Shown: positions 51,349 to 60,661 of the stretch, in pieces
Position numbering within the stretch: the stretch's first letter is position 1
Layout of the letters: each line of letters begins with the position of its first letter
Origin: Kutzneria chonburiensis
GTDB lineage: Bacteria > Actinomycetota > Actinomycetes > Mycobacteriales > Pseudonocardiaceae
Assembly (NCBI RefSeq): GCF_028622115.1
Contig: NZ_CP097263.1
Span: forward strand, 1,116,001 to 1,180,000
Reading direction: 5' to 3'
DNA: 64,000 nt
Program-made: the position numbers and the translations under genes
Notes under the pieces: model-generated
The model's input: only the letters and a program-made list of their open reading frames with translations
Database searches by the model: none
Told to the model about the DNA's origin: nothing

Positions 51349-53061
51349 GTGTCGGACGGTTGGTCGAGGGCCAAGAATGCCCTCCGGAGGTGGTTCAAGG
51401 CCATGCGTCGGCACCGGCGGTCGTCACGGCGCTGGCGTTTCCTGCTGCCCGTGTTGGTCGCGGTGCTGGCGGTCGGCGCGGTCGTCACGGCGAACGCGAC
51501 CAACTCGGCCCGCACCTGCACCGGCGAGCTGCCACTGAGGGTGACCGTCACGCCGGCCATGGAGTCGGTCGTCCAGCAGGCCGCGACCGGCTTCGAGAAG
51601 GACCGGTCGGCCGTCGACGGCGTGTGCGTCAAGGTCGAGGTCGTCGCCGAGCAGGCCGCCGATGTGGTCGCCGAGCTGCCGACGAAGCCGATCGACCCGC
51701 CGGCGCTGTGGATCCCGGATTCCTCGCTGTGGGCGTCGACCGCGGTGGAGAAGGACGCCGCGGTGCCGGGCGTACGGCCGAACATCACCTCGAAGGGCTC
51801 GCTGGCATCGTCACCGCTGGTAGTCGTCGGCGGTATGGACGAGGTGGCCAAGCTGGGCTGGCCGCAGTCCTCGGTGAGCTGGAAACGCCTGGTGGACCCG
51901 GACGTCCCGGTGGACATCGCCGACCCGCTGACCAACACCGAGGGCATCGCCACGCTCGGCCTGGCCGAGGGCATGGCCCCGGCGCAGAACGGCACGCCGC
52001 CGCCGGAGCTCATCGCCACGCTGCTGCGGCTGCGCGACTCGACGCAGCGGGACATCGACACCTGCTACCAGCTGATGACCAAGAACCCGGCCAAGGCCCC
52101 GCTGTTCACCGCCACTGAACAGTCGGTGATCGCGCACAACAGCAGCTCGGACGTGGCCGCCGTCGCCCTGTACCCGACCGAGGGCTCGGTGCTGTTCGAC
52201 TACCCCGTGGTCCGCGTGGCCACGGCCGAGGAGCAGCACGGAACAGGCGCCGCCGCCGACGCGTTCGACCGTCGGCTGCGGGCCGACACAACGGCGAAGT
52301 CCTTGAGCGAAGCGGGTTTCCGTGAACCGGGCGGCCGGGCCGCGTGGCCGGCACGGCAGGGCGTCCGGATGGACACCCCGACCAGGCTGCCCACGCCCAC
52401 CGCGTCCCAGGTGACGACCGTGCTGCGGGCCTGGGACGTGATCCACCTGGACGGCCGCACCCTGGCCGTGATCGACACCTCCGGCTCGATGGCCGAACCC
52501 ATGCCCGACGGCCAGTCCCGCATCGAGGTCGCCCGGGACGGCGCGCTGGTCGGCATGTCGCTGATGCCGGACACGACGGCCGTCGGCCTGTGGACGTTCT
52601 CCGAGCACGGGAACGAACTCGTGCCGCTCGGCCCGCTCGGCGGCAAGACCTCGGGCTCACCGCAGCGACAGGCCCTGCAACAGGCCGCACAGTCCCTGCC
52701 CACCCGCGTCGGCGGCAGTACCGCGCTGTACGACACCGCTTTACAGGCGTATCGAGTGCTACGCGACGGCTACGACGCCACCCGCGTCAACTCCGAGGTG
52801 CTGATCACCGACGGCCGCAACGAGACCACCGGCGGCACCGACCTGGACGGGCTGATCACGGCGCTGAGGGCCGAGGCCGACCCGAGCCGGCCGATCCAGA
52901 TCATCGGCATCGGGCTCGGCCCCGACGCCGACATGGGCGTGCTCCAGCAGCTCGCCTCGGTCACCGGCGGCAAGGCCTACCAGGCACTCAGCGGCGCCGA
53001 CTTCCGCAGCGTGCTGTTCGACGCGCTGAGCCGCCGGCCCTGCTTCACGTCCAACTGCTGA
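51349..53061 (+). CDS. Extracellular substrate-binding-like plus VWA domain protein
   Basis: A 570-residue protein with a basic N-terminus, one membrane helix (residues 31-50), a type-2 periplasmic-binding-like domain (about 60-340) and a C-terminal VWA domain whose MIDAS motif is AVIDTSGSMAE with ITDGRNETTGG. This fusion is common in actinobacteria and probably coordinates surface polymers or proteins. GTG 51349, 36 bp after the STAND gene. Ends CFTSNC, suggesting a disulfide. Confidence 0.82.
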   Translation: MSDGWSRAKNALRRWFKAMRRHRRSSRRWRFLLPVLVAVLAVGAVVTANATNSARTCTGELPLRVTVTPAMESVVQQAATGFEKDRSAVDGVCVKVEVVAEQAADVVAELPTKPIDPPALWIPDSSLWASTAVEKDAAVPGVRPNITSKGSLASSPLVVVGGMDEVAKLGWPQSSVSWKRLVDPDVPVDIADPLTNTEGIATLGLAEGMAPAQNGTPPPELIATLLRLRDSTQRDIDTCYQLMTKNPAKAPLFTATEQSVIAHNSSSDVAAVALYPTEGSVLFDYPVVRVATAEEQHGTGAAADAFDRRLRADTTAKSLSEAGFREPGGRAAWPARQGVRMDTPTRLPTPTASQVTTVLRAWDVIHLDGRTLAVIDTSGSMAEPMPDGQSRIEVARDGALVGMSLMPDTTAVGLWTFSEHGNELVPLGPLGGKTSGSPQRQALQQAAQSLPTRVGGSTALYDTALQAYRVLRDGYDATRVNSEVLITDGRNETTGGTDLDGLITALRAEADPSRPIQIIGIGLGPDADMGVLQQLASVTGGKAYQALSGADFRSVLFDALSRRPCFTSNC

Positions 53062-53178
53062 GCGATTTCCGACATCGGACCCAAACGTCCACATCCGAAC
53101 CGGGGATTGAACCGAAGCCGACCGGGGTCCGTGTGCTGAAGTGGCACCATCGCCGCCACCGCACGGAAGGACCTCGGC

Positions 53179-54864
53179 TTGTCGCTCCTCACGCGCCCTC
53201 GCCAGCAGCCCGACGAGGGTTCCGACGATCGCCGTCCCCCGTCGCCCGTCCGCCGCGTCCTCGCCGTCACGGCAACCGTGCTGGCGTTCCTGCTGGTCCT
53301 GTTCGCGCTGGTGGCGCCGAACGACCTGAGCAAGCTGACGCCGCTGGCCTTCGTGCGCATCCCGGTGGAGGGCCTGGTCGGCGTGGTCGTGCTGTTGCTG
53401 CTGCCGAGCCGGGTCCGCAAGCCGGTGGCGATCGCGGCCGGCGGCCTGCTGGGCGTGCTGACCATTCTCAAGCTGGCCGACATGGGCTTCTACGCCTCGC
53501 TCAACCGGCCGTTCGACCCGGTGTACGACTGGACGTTCCTCGGCCCCGGCCTGGAGTTCGTGCAGGGCGAGGTCGGCGACTTCCTGGGCTGGGTGGCGGC
53601 CGGCCTGGTGATCGTCGTCGCGATCGGACTGATCGTCTTCACCGCGCTGTCGGTGTCCCGCCTCGGCGGTTTCGTCGGAAAGCACCGCACCGGCACGGTT
53701 CGCGGCGTCGCGCTGCTCGCGGTGATCTGGCTCGTGCTGGCCCCGACCGGCGCGCAGCTCACCCCGGGCCAGCCGGTGGCCGCCAGCAACGCCGCCGCGC
53801 TCGCCGTCAACGACCTGCGGCAGGTCAGCGCGGACATCAGGGACCAGCAGGCATTCGCCCGCGAGGTGGACGCCGACACCTACGCCGGCCAGGCGCCCGA
53901 CAAGCTGCTCAGCGGCTTGCGCGGCAAGAACGTGCTGCTGGTGTTCGTGGAGAGCTACGGCCGGTCCGCGGTGATGAACTCCAGCTTCGCCCCCGGCATC
54001 GACGCCGTGCTCGACACCGGCACGAAGGAACTCCAGCAGGCCGGATTCGCGGCCAAGAGCGGCTTTCTGACCTCGCCCACGTTCGGCGGCGGCAGCTGGC
54101 TGGCCCACTCCACGCTCGAGTCCGGTGTGGACGTCAACACCCAGTACCGCTACACGAGCCTGATCAACGGTGAGCGGTTGACCCTGGCCCGCATGTTCAA
54201 GGATGCCGGCTGGCGCACTTTCGCCGACGATCCGGCCAACACCCGCGACTGGGTGCCGGAGACCCAGTTCTACGGCTACGACAGCGTCTACGACTCGCGC
54301 AACGTCGGCTACCAGGGGCCGGTGTTCTCCTATGCCACCGTGCCCGACCAGTACACGATGAACTTCGTGCGCCAGCACGAGATGGCCAAGACCGGCCCGG
54401 TGTTCGGCGAGATCGACCTGATCTCCAGCCACGTGCCGTGGACCCCGCTGCCGCAGCTGATGGACTGGAACGGCATGGGCGACGGCTCGGTGTTCGGGCC
54501 GCAGGCGGCGAACGGCAAGCAGGTCAAGGACGTCTGGCCCGATCAGGCCAAGGTGCAGGAGGTCTACGGCGAGTCGATCCAGTACTCGCTGAACACGCTG
54601 ATCTCGTACCTGAAGAACTTCGGCGACGACAACACGGTGATGGTGTTCCTCGGTGATCACCAGCCGGGCACCCTGGTCAGCGGCACCGCCGCCGACCACG
54701 ACGTGCCGATCAGCATCGTGGCCAAGGATCCGGCGGTGCTGAACCGGGTCGCCGGCTGGGGCTGGACCGACGGCCTCAAGCCCAGCCCGCACGCCCCGCT
54801 GTGGCCGATGAGCGCCTTCCGCGACAAGTTCCTGGCCGCGTTCGGGGAGCAGCCGACGCGTTAG
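53179..54864 (+). CDS. LtaS-like membrane sulfatase/phosphoglycerol transferase-family protein
   Basis: A 561-residue protein with four N-terminal helices (28-48, 60-78, 83-95, 125-150) and an extracytoplasmic alkaline-phosphatase-superfamily domain: LLVFVESYGRSAV gives the catalytic Ser/Thr region and metal Glu, GGGSWLAHSTLESG a second site, and VFLGDHQPGTLV the distal metal Asp-His. It is of the LtaS/YfnI sulfatase-like type that handles lipid-linked phosphate polymers. TTG 53179 with GGAAGGAC upstream. It closes the envelope cluster. Confidence 0.82.
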   Translation: MSLLTRPRQQPDEGSDDRRPPSPVRRVLAVTATVLAFLLVLFALVAPNDLSKLTPLAFVRIPVEGLVGVVVLLLLPSRVRKPVAIAAGGLLGVLTILKLADMGFYASLNRPFDPVYDWTFLGPGLEFVQGEVGDFLGWVAAGLVIVVAIGLIVFTALSVSRLGGFVGKHRTGTVRGVALLAVIWLVLAPTGAQLTPGQPVAASNAAALAVNDLRQVSADIRDQQAFAREVDADTYAGQAPDKLLSGLRGKNVLLVFVESYGRSAVMNSSFAPGIDAVLDTGTKELQQAGFAAKSGFLTSPTFGGGSWLAHSTLESGVDVNTQYRYTSLINGERLTLARMFKDAGWRTFADDPANTRDWVPETQFYGYDSVYDSRNVGYQGPVFSYATVPDQYTMNFVRQHEMAKTGPVFGEIDLISSHVPWTPLPQLMDWNGMGDGSVFGPQAANGKQVKDVWPDQAKVQEVYGESIQYSLNTLISYLKNFGDDNTVMVFLGDHQPGTLVSGTAADHDVPISIVAKDPAVLNRVAGWGWTDGLKPSPHAPLWPMSAFRDKFLAAFGEQPTR

Positions 54865-55175
54865 TTCGTCCGGGCGGCGGCGGGAATGCTGCCGCCGCCG
54901 TCGACCCGGATGACCTGGCCGGTGGTGTATCCGCCGTCCCGCGAGAGCAGGAAGGCGATCGCCGCCACCACCTCGTCGACCCGGCCGACCCGGCCGAGCG
55001 GGATGGGGGCGAGGAACCGCTGCTCCTGCGGCGAGCCGACTGGGGTGTTGCGGCGCAGCATCTCCGTCTCGATCGGGCCCGGCGCGACCGCGTTGACCGT
55101 GATGCCGGTGCCGGCCAGCTCGCCGGCCCACACCCTGGTCAGCGCCTCCAGCGCGCCCTTGGCCGCCGCGCCGCT
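54861..55175 (-). pseudogene. Remnant of a short-chain dehydrogenase (C-terminal part)
   Basis: About 105 codons of an SDR C-terminus: GALEALTRVWAGELAGTGIT, NAVAPGPIETEM, LGRVGRVDEVVAAIAFLLS and TTGQVIRVDGG. The catalytic Lys survives (AAAKG), but the Tyr four residues before it is Gly and the frame upstream stops resembling an SDR; the N-terminal Rossmann half is missing. GTG 55133 is the only plausible start. It overlaps the sulfatase stop by 4 bp. Probably a decayed gene truncated by the rearrangement that placed the alcohol dehydrogenase promoter there. Confidence 0.75.
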
Positions 55176-55237
55176 CCGGCCGCGAAGGCCCTGTTGGAGC
55201 AGATCGCCGGCGGGTGAATCCCGGTACGGTGATCGAC

Positions 55238-56245
55238 ATGCGCGCTTTCCGGATCACCGACTGGGGTCAGCAGCCGCAGGTCGTTGCCGTGCCCGTGCCG
55301 ACTCCCGGGCGTGGTGAGGTGCTCGTGCGCGTGGCCGGCTGCGGGCTGTGCCATACCGATGTCACCCTGCCGCACATCCCTTCGTCGGTCGGCTCGCGGC
55401 TCGGCTGGCGCGTGCCGTTCACCCTCGGCCACGAGGCCGCCGGCTGGGTCGCCGGGCTCGGCCCCGACGTCACCGGCTTCGCCGAGGGCGACCCCGTCGC
55501 CCTCGTGTCCCCGACGTCGTGCGGCCAGTGCTGGCACTGCCTCCGGGGCCTGGATTCCTCCTGCCCCAACGGTCTCGCCGGTCGCGGCTACGGCCGCGAC
55601 GGCGGTCTCGCCGAGTACGTCCTCGTCTCCGGCCCGCGTTTCCTCATCCCTCTGGGCTCCCTCGACCCCGTGACCGCCGGGCCTCTCACCGACGCCGGCG
55701 CCACCTCCTACCACGCCGTCCGCCGGGCGTTGCCCCGCATCCAGGCCGGCGGTCTCGTCGCTGTAATAGGTGTGGGCGGTCTTGGGTCTTACGCCGTGCA
55801 GTTCCTCACGCTCCTCACCGCCGCGACGGTCGTCGCCGTCGACACCAACCCCGCCCGCCTCGCTGCCGCCCCCGCCCTCGGCGCTTCGTCGGCCGTCGCT
55901 GACCTCTCCGGCGTTAAAGGCACCGACGCCGTCCTCGACTTCGTCGGTACCGACGACACCATTGCCACTGGTCTCGCCGCCCTCCGCCCCGGCGGCGTCT
56001 ACGGGCTCATCGGCGCGGCCGGCGGCCGGCTCAAGGCGCCTCTCTTCGGCTCCCTCCCCAGGGACGGCGAGGTCTTCACGTTCCAGGGCTCATCCATCGC
56101 CGACCTGCACGACGTCATCTCCCTCGCCACCACCGGCGCCCTGCGCACCGACGTCCAGCGCTTCGGCTTCGACGACGTCCAGGACGCCTACTCCCGGCTG
56201 ACCGCCGGCACCCTGGACAGCCCGCGGGCCCTGATCGTCTTCTGA
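55238..56245 (+). CDS. Zinc-dependent alcohol dehydrogenase
   Basis: A 335-residue medium-chain dehydrogenase. Catalytic zinc ligands: AGCGLCHTD and LGHEAAGWV; structural zinc: CGQCWHCLRGLDSSC (four Cys); Rossmann motif IGVGGLGSYAVQF with an Asp after beta2 (VAVDTN) favouring NAD. Start ATG 55238 with GGTACGGTGATCG upstream. Resembles NAD-dependent aryl/aliphatic ADHs. No pathway neighbour suggests the substrate. Confidence 0.88.
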   Translation: MRAFRITDWGQQPQVVAVPVPTPGRGEVLVRVAGCGLCHTDVTLPHIPSSVGSRLGWRVPFTLGHEAAGWVAGLGPDVTGFAEGDPVALVSPTSCGQCWHCLRGLDSSCPNGLAGRGYGRDGGLAEYVLVSGPRFLIPLGSLDPVTAGPLTDAGATSYHAVRRALPRIQAGGLVAVIGVGGLGSYAVQFLTLLTAATVVAVDTNPARLAAAPALGASSAVADLSGVKGTDAVLDFVGTDDTIATGLAALRPGGVYGLIGAAGGRLKAPLFGSLPRDGEVFTFQGSSIADLHDVISLATTGALRTDVQRFGFDDVQDAYSRLTAGTLDSPRALIVF

Positions 56246-56250
56246 ACGGG

Positions 56251-57786
56251 TCAGGTCACCTGGACCTGCCGCACCACCGTCGTCTCGTCGAACTCCGAGG
56301 TGCGAACCGTGATCGCCAGCCGCCACCGGCCGGCGAACGGCAGCTCCGTGCTGCCCGCGCGGTAGCCGCCCATGGCCATGCCGGTACGGCGGATCGGCAC
56401 CGGCATCGGGCCGATTCCCTTGTCCGGCATGGACAACTCCGCGTCCAGCTCGGCAACGTCGATGCGCATGCCGGTGCGGTCCGTGACGGTGACGGCGATG
56501 ATGTTCGGGCCGACCGTGCCCGGCACGATGCCGATCTGTAGCCGGCCCTGGCCGTGCGGGCCGCCGGTGTCGAACGCCAGCGGGCCTTCGGGGGACAGCG
56601 GCGGGCGGCCGGGATCGGTGGTGACCAGCGCGGCCGTCAGGGCGAGCACGACCATCGCCCCGAGCGCCTCGACCAGCACCGATCGCCGGACTGCGGCCGA
56701 CCGCAGCCAACGTCGGGAGAACCATGCGGCGTACAGGATCACCAGCACCACACCGACTTTGACCGCCAACAGCCGCGCGTAGGCGGTGTCGAGCGAGCTG
56801 AGTTGCTGCCAGCTCTGGAAAAGGCCGGTGGCGATGAGCACCGCGACGCTGGCCAGGGCGACCCGGCTGAACCGGGCGATCGCCGCGGGTGGCGGCTTGG
56901 CCAGCAGGATCACCGCCAGCCCGCCGAGCCACAACGCCATCGCGTCCAGGTGCAGCACGTCGGCCGGCAGCGTGGCCGGGCCGGCGGCGTGCCCGGACAC
57001 CGACCACGTCAGCGCCAGGCCGTTGAGCAGCAGGGCCGCGATGGTGCGGCGGCCGCGAGGGAACGCGTCGGCGATCACCGGCGCGGTCAGGGCCAGCAGG
57101 GACAGCCGAAGCACCAGGCCCGTGCCTAGCGGGATGCCCAAGGTGACCGCCAGCAGGCCGCCGTCAAGGATGTGGTCGAGGCCCAGACCGGCGCCGTACG
57201 GGCCTTGTAGCACCGCGTCCGCGACGGTGGCGACGGCCAGCGCGATCCAACTGCCCCAGGTCAGCCGCCGGTCGATGGAACCGTTGGGCCAGCACAGGAA
57301 CAGGAACCCGAGCGAACCGGCCAGCCCGGCGAATGCGACGTAGCCGAGCACCCGGAAGATCCAGTACAGCAACGCGACCCCGGGGTCGCCGGTGGGCGCC
57401 GTCGCGGCGGCGACCGTCGCGTGGCCGACGGAGAACGTGAACGCACCCGACACCGGATGTGAGTCCGCCGACTGCACGTGCCAGGACACCGTGTACGTGC
57501 CCGGTGCCCGCGCCTCGATCGCCACGCCGACCGTGTCGGCCCGGCCGTCCACCGGCCCGGCCCTTCCATCGTCCACAGTGGAGCCGTCGGGGCCGAGGAC
57601 CCGAATGCCTTGCGCGCCAACCTGTACGGGCTCGCCGAAGTTCAGCGTCACGCTGGACGGCGCCGTCGCCACCACCGCCGACGGGGCCGGCTGCGTGCCG
57701 AGCAGCGCCGCGTGTGCGGCGGCCTGACCGGCGCTCGCGAACAGCGCCGCGAGGACGCCGGCCAGCACCACCAGCACGGCTCTCAT
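56251..57786 (-). CDS. CopC-CopD fusion copper protein (YcnJ-like)
   Basis: A 511-residue copper-handling protein. A signal peptide is followed by a CopC cupredoxin domain starting HAALLGTQPAPSAVVATAP; the mature N-terminal His is the copper ligand, with SADSHPVSGAF completing the site. Eight membrane helices of a CopD domain follow (about 135-420), then a YtkA-like beta domain (GMRIDVAELDAELSMPDKG). It is cotranscribed with the multicopper oxidase, starting 4 bp after that gene. Confidence 0.9.
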   Translation of the reverse strand: MRAVLVVLAGVLAALFASAGQAAAHAALLGTQPAPSAVVATAPSSVTLNFGEPVQVGAQGIRVLGPDGSTVDDGRAGPVDGRADTVGVAIEARAPGTYTVSWHVQSADSHPVSGAFTFSVGHATVAAATAPTGDPGVALLYWIFRVLGYVAFAGLAGSLGFLFLCWPNGSIDRRLTWGSWIALAVATVADAVLQGPYGAGLGLDHILDGGLLAVTLGIPLGTGLVLRLSLLALTAPVIADAFPRGRRTIAALLLNGLALTWSVSGHAAGPATLPADVLHLDAMALWLGGLAVILLAKPPPAAIARFSRVALASVAVLIATGLFQSWQQLSSLDTAYARLLAVKVGVVLVILYAAWFSRRWLRSAAVRRSVLVEALGAMVVLALTAALVTTDPGRPPLSPEGPLAFDTGGPHGQGRLQIGIVPGTVGPNIIAVTVTDRTGMRIDVAELDAELSMPDKGIGPMPVPIRRTGMAMGGYRAGSTELPFAGRWRLAITVRTSEFDETTVVRQVQVT

Positions 57787-57790
57787 AGGG

Positions 57791-59992
57791 CTACTTGACC
57801 GGTGCGTACGGGCGCATCATCTCGTTGTCCTCGTGGTCGAGGATGTGGCAGTGCCACACGTAGCCCGGGCCGGCCGTCGGGTCGAAGGCGAACCGGTTGA
57901 CGCCCGGCTGCGCGTCGCCGATCGCGGTTTCCGTTGGCGCCCAACGGATAAGCACCCGGTTCACCATGCCGGGACTGATCTTGAAGGTGTCCTTCCAGCC
58001 CGCCTCGGACTCCTCCGGCGGCTGGGCCGCAGCGGTCAGGAACGGGCCGATCGCCGGGTTGCCGCCGAGCGCGCCGTCCGCGTTGGGCGTCAGGTAGTCG
58101 CGCGGGGGCCCGTAGCCGGGAATGATCTCGCCCGGCGCGTACGCGGTGCGGCCGAAGGAGCCGTCGCACTGCTGGCCGGCGAACGTGCCGCCGGGGAACA
58201 TCGCCGCCCACGCCGCGCGGTAGCCGTCCACGTCGACGGCCTGCCGGTTGAGCACCTGGAACTGGATCAGGTGGATGTGGATGGGGTGCGCGTCGTCGGT
58301 GATGTCCAGCAGCTCCCACAGTTCCGTCGCACCGACCCGTGGCAGCTCGGTCAGGAACACGCCGGTGTTGGCGCGGGCGCCGGGGATCGGCGTGGTCGTC
58401 CCGTCCCGCAGGCCGTTCCACTTGCTGTTGTTCAGGAACGCTTCCAGCGGGCCGTCGCTGACGTCCGACACCGCGCAGTCGACCGTCTCCTGCTCGAACA
58501 CGACAAGCTGCCGTTTCACCGTCGGCCGCACGCCCGCCGCGATCGTGCCCGTCGCCGGGTCGGCCAGCCGCACGATCGCCGGCGGCTGCCCGTTCCCGCC
58601 GCGCAGCGCCGCACCGGTCGCCGGGTTGTAGGTCGTGTCCGGGCCAGAAAGACGCTGCGTCACGTCGAACCGCATCAGCTGGCCGTCCAGGTTCGGGTCC
58701 GGCGGGCCGCCGCTCGGGTACGGGAACAGGCCGTCGTTGGTCAGCACCAGCGACCGGCCCCGCAGGCCGCTGAAGTCGATGATCACGTCCGCCCGCTCCG
58801 ACGGCGCCAGGAACAGCTTCGGCGCATCGGCCTTGGCCGGATCGGCCAGCTTCGCCGGCCGGTCGAGCAGGCCGCCGTCGGTGCCGATCTGCCACATCGC
58901 CACCGCCGACGGTGGCGTCGTCGAGGACGCGTTCGCCGGGTCGGTCAGGTTCATCCGCAGGAAACGCGCGTTGCACGCGTTGAGGAACCGGAAGCGGTAG
59001 CGCCGCGGCTCCACCGCCAGCACCGGCCAGGTCCGGCCGTTGACCACCATCGCGTCGCCGAAGAACTCCGGGATCCAGAACGGGTGCGACAGCGGGTTGG
59101 ACGGCGGCCCGTTCAGGTCGGCGTCCGGGTTGCTGCCGTCCGGGAAGCGCAGCTGGCCGTTGGTGGCGAACAGCCGGTCCTGGAGCATCAGCTCGATCTC
59201 GAACCGGCCGGCCGGCAGCCGCAGCGGATTGTCCGCCCGGCCCGTGTCGAACCTGTCGCGGACGAGGTAGAACGCGGCCAGGCCGCTCAGCACGGTGACC
59301 CTGGTGATGCCCAGCGTGTGATCGTGGAACCACAACGCCGTCGCCGGCTGCGTGTTCGGGTAGCAGTACACCGCGGCGTTCGCCGCCGTCGGATTCGCCG
59401 TGCTGTAGGCCGGTCCGTGCCGGCCGTCCGGCGTGAACCACGCTTCCGGCAGGCCGTCGAAGGCCGCCGGGACCTCCGCCCCGTGCAGGTGCACCACCCC
59501 CGGCATCGGCCCGGTGTACGGCTGCGACGCCTTCACCACGCCCAGCGGGTCCGCCCAGTGGATCGTCTGGTCGACCGTCAGCAGCGGCTGCACCCGTGAA
59601 CTGCGGGGGAGGCCGTTGACGTACGTGATCGTCGTCGCCGTGCCCCGGGTCGCTTCCACCGTCGCCCCCGGCCACGACGCCGGCCGGCCGTCCACCTGGT
59701 AGGCCCACACCACCGTGCCGTCCGCGTGCCCCGCCGGGTACATCGAGCTCGGCAACACCAGTTGGGGCGCCTCCACGAACCGCGTCGTGAAGGCCGATCC
59801 CGACACCCGCGCGAGCGTCCGCAGCTGGGTCACGTACTTCGGGATCCTCGAGCTCGGCAGCGGCGTCTGCGCCTGCGGCACCGACTGGGCCACCGGCCCG
59901 CCCACCGCCGCCAGCCCCTTCGCCGCCGGGAAGGCCACCGCCCCCACCGCCGCACCGGCCACGAGCAACTGCCTTCTGCTGATCCCCGCCAT
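57791..59992 (-). CDS. Tat-exported multicopper oxidase
   Basis: A 733-residue three-domain multicopper oxidase. Tat motif ISRRQLLVAGAAVG at the N-terminus. Copper ligands are VVHLHGAEV, WFHDHTLGI, HPIHIHLIQF and WHCHILDHEDNEMMRP, giving the trinuclear and type-1 sites. It is of the CotA/bilirubin-oxidase/phenoxazinone-synthase type, likely oxidising Cu(I) or phenolics in copper defence. ATG 59992 has GGAGG 6 nt upstream; the frame open to 60031 is rejected. Confidence 0.92.
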   Translation of the reverse strand: MAGISRRQLLVAGAAVGAVAFPAAKGLAAVGGPVAQSVPQAQTPLPSSRIPKYVTQLRTLARVSGSAFTTRFVEAPQLVLPSSMYPAGHADGTVVWAYQVDGRPASWPGATVEATRGTATTITYVNGLPRSSRVQPLLTVDQTIHWADPLGVVKASQPYTGPMPGVVHLHGAEVPAAFDGLPEAWFTPDGRHGPAYSTANPTAANAAVYCYPNTQPATALWFHDHTLGITRVTVLSGLAAFYLVRDRFDTGRADNPLRLPAGRFEIELMLQDRLFATNGQLRFPDGSNPDADLNGPPSNPLSHPFWIPEFFGDAMVVNGRTWPVLAVEPRRYRFRFLNACNARFLRMNLTDPANASSTTPPSAVAMWQIGTDGGLLDRPAKLADPAKADAPKLFLAPSERADVIIDFSGLRGRSLVLTNDGLFPYPSGGPPDPNLDGQLMRFDVTQRLSGPDTTYNPATGAALRGGNGQPPAIVRLADPATGTIAAGVRPTVKRQLVVFEQETVDCAVSDVSDGPLEAFLNNSKWNGLRDGTTTPIPGARANTGVFLTELPRVGATELWELLDITDDAHPIHIHLIQFQVLNRQAVDVDGYRAAWAAMFPGGTFAGQQCDGSFGRTAYAPGEIIPGYGPPRDYLTPNADGALGGNPAIGPFLTAAAQPPEESEAGWKDTFKISPGMVNRVLIRWAPTETAIGDAQPGVNRFAFDPTAGPGYVWHCHILDHEDNEMMRPYAPVK

Positions 59993-60052
59993 GACTGGCC
60001 TCCGGGTTCGCACGCCCCCGGCCGGCAACATAACCAGCGCGCATCGTGCCGA

Positions 60053-60096
60053 TAAATAGCCGGAAACCCCTAGGAACAGGGAGAACTCCCTAGGAA
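60053..60096 (-). promoter_or_regulatory. Candidate copper-operon promoter with repeated CCTAGGAA boxes
   Basis: Two direct repeats CCTAGGAA (60069-60076 and 60089-60096) are exactly 20 bp apart, with an inverted repeat AGGGAG/CTCCCT (60078-60091) between them. A TATTTA -10-like hexamer (60058-60053, minus strand) lies next to it, about 60 bp before the oxidase ATG. Two helical turns' spacing suggests a dimeric activator or CsoR/CopY-type regulator. No regulator gene is adjacent. Confidence 0.45.
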
Positions 60097-60157
60097 ACGG
60101 GCCGTCCCCACCCTGTCGGACCAGTGACGCGCGTGCCGGCCTCGCCTACCGTCGGAT

Positions 60158-60661
60158 GTGATGGTCGACCTGGAGATCCACCCCGTGCGCCCGGACGAAG
60201 CGCCGGCTCTCGGCGCGGCAGGCGGACAGGCCGGCTACGTCCGCGACCGGCTGGCTCGCCAGTCCGAGGGCCGTGGGCTGCTCCTCGCCGCCTGGCTGGG
60301 CGGCGAGGCCGTGGGTAGCGTCTACCTGTGGCTGGAGGCCGCCGAGGAGCCCGAGATCCGCGAGCACCTGCCGGAGACGCCCCTGCTCACCCACATCGAG
60401 GTGTTCGCCGGCCATCGCAACCAGGGCATCGGCACGCAGCTGGTCGAGACCGCCGAGCAGCTGCTGCGGGCGCGTGGTCACAAGGCCGTCGTGCTGGCCG
60501 TGGAGCAATCCAATGACGGTGCGGAACGGTTGTACAAGCGCCTCGGTTACCAGGACTGGGATTTCGGCCCGGTGCGCTGCGTTCAGCGTGAGTGGCTGCC
60601 GGACGGCACCCTGGAGGAAACGCGGGAGGAATGCACCGTCCTGGTGAAGCTCCTCGGCTGA
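60158..60661 (+). CDS. GNAT-family acetyltransferase
   Basis: A 167-residue GNAT protein: THIEVFAGHRNQGIGTQLVE contains the acetyl-CoA loop, then VVLAVEQSNDGAERLYKRLG. GTG 60158 or ATG 60161. Divergent from the copper operon. Its last 79 bp overlap the 3' end of the convergent glycosyltransferase gene. Substrate unknown. Confidence 0.85.
   Translation: MMVDLEIHPVRPDEAPALGAAGGQAGYVRDRLARQSEGRGLLLAAWLGGEAVGSVYLWLEAAEEPEIREHLPETPLLTHIEVFAGHRNQGIGTQLVETAEQLLRARGHKAVVLAVEQSNDGAERLYKRLGYQDWDFGPVRCVQREWLPDGTLEETREECTVLVKLLG

Noticed and set aside
52759-55257. 832-codon minus-strand frame across VWA and sulfatase genes
   Set aside because: Antisense shadow with repetitive His/Arg/Val composition; conflicts with three well-supported genes.
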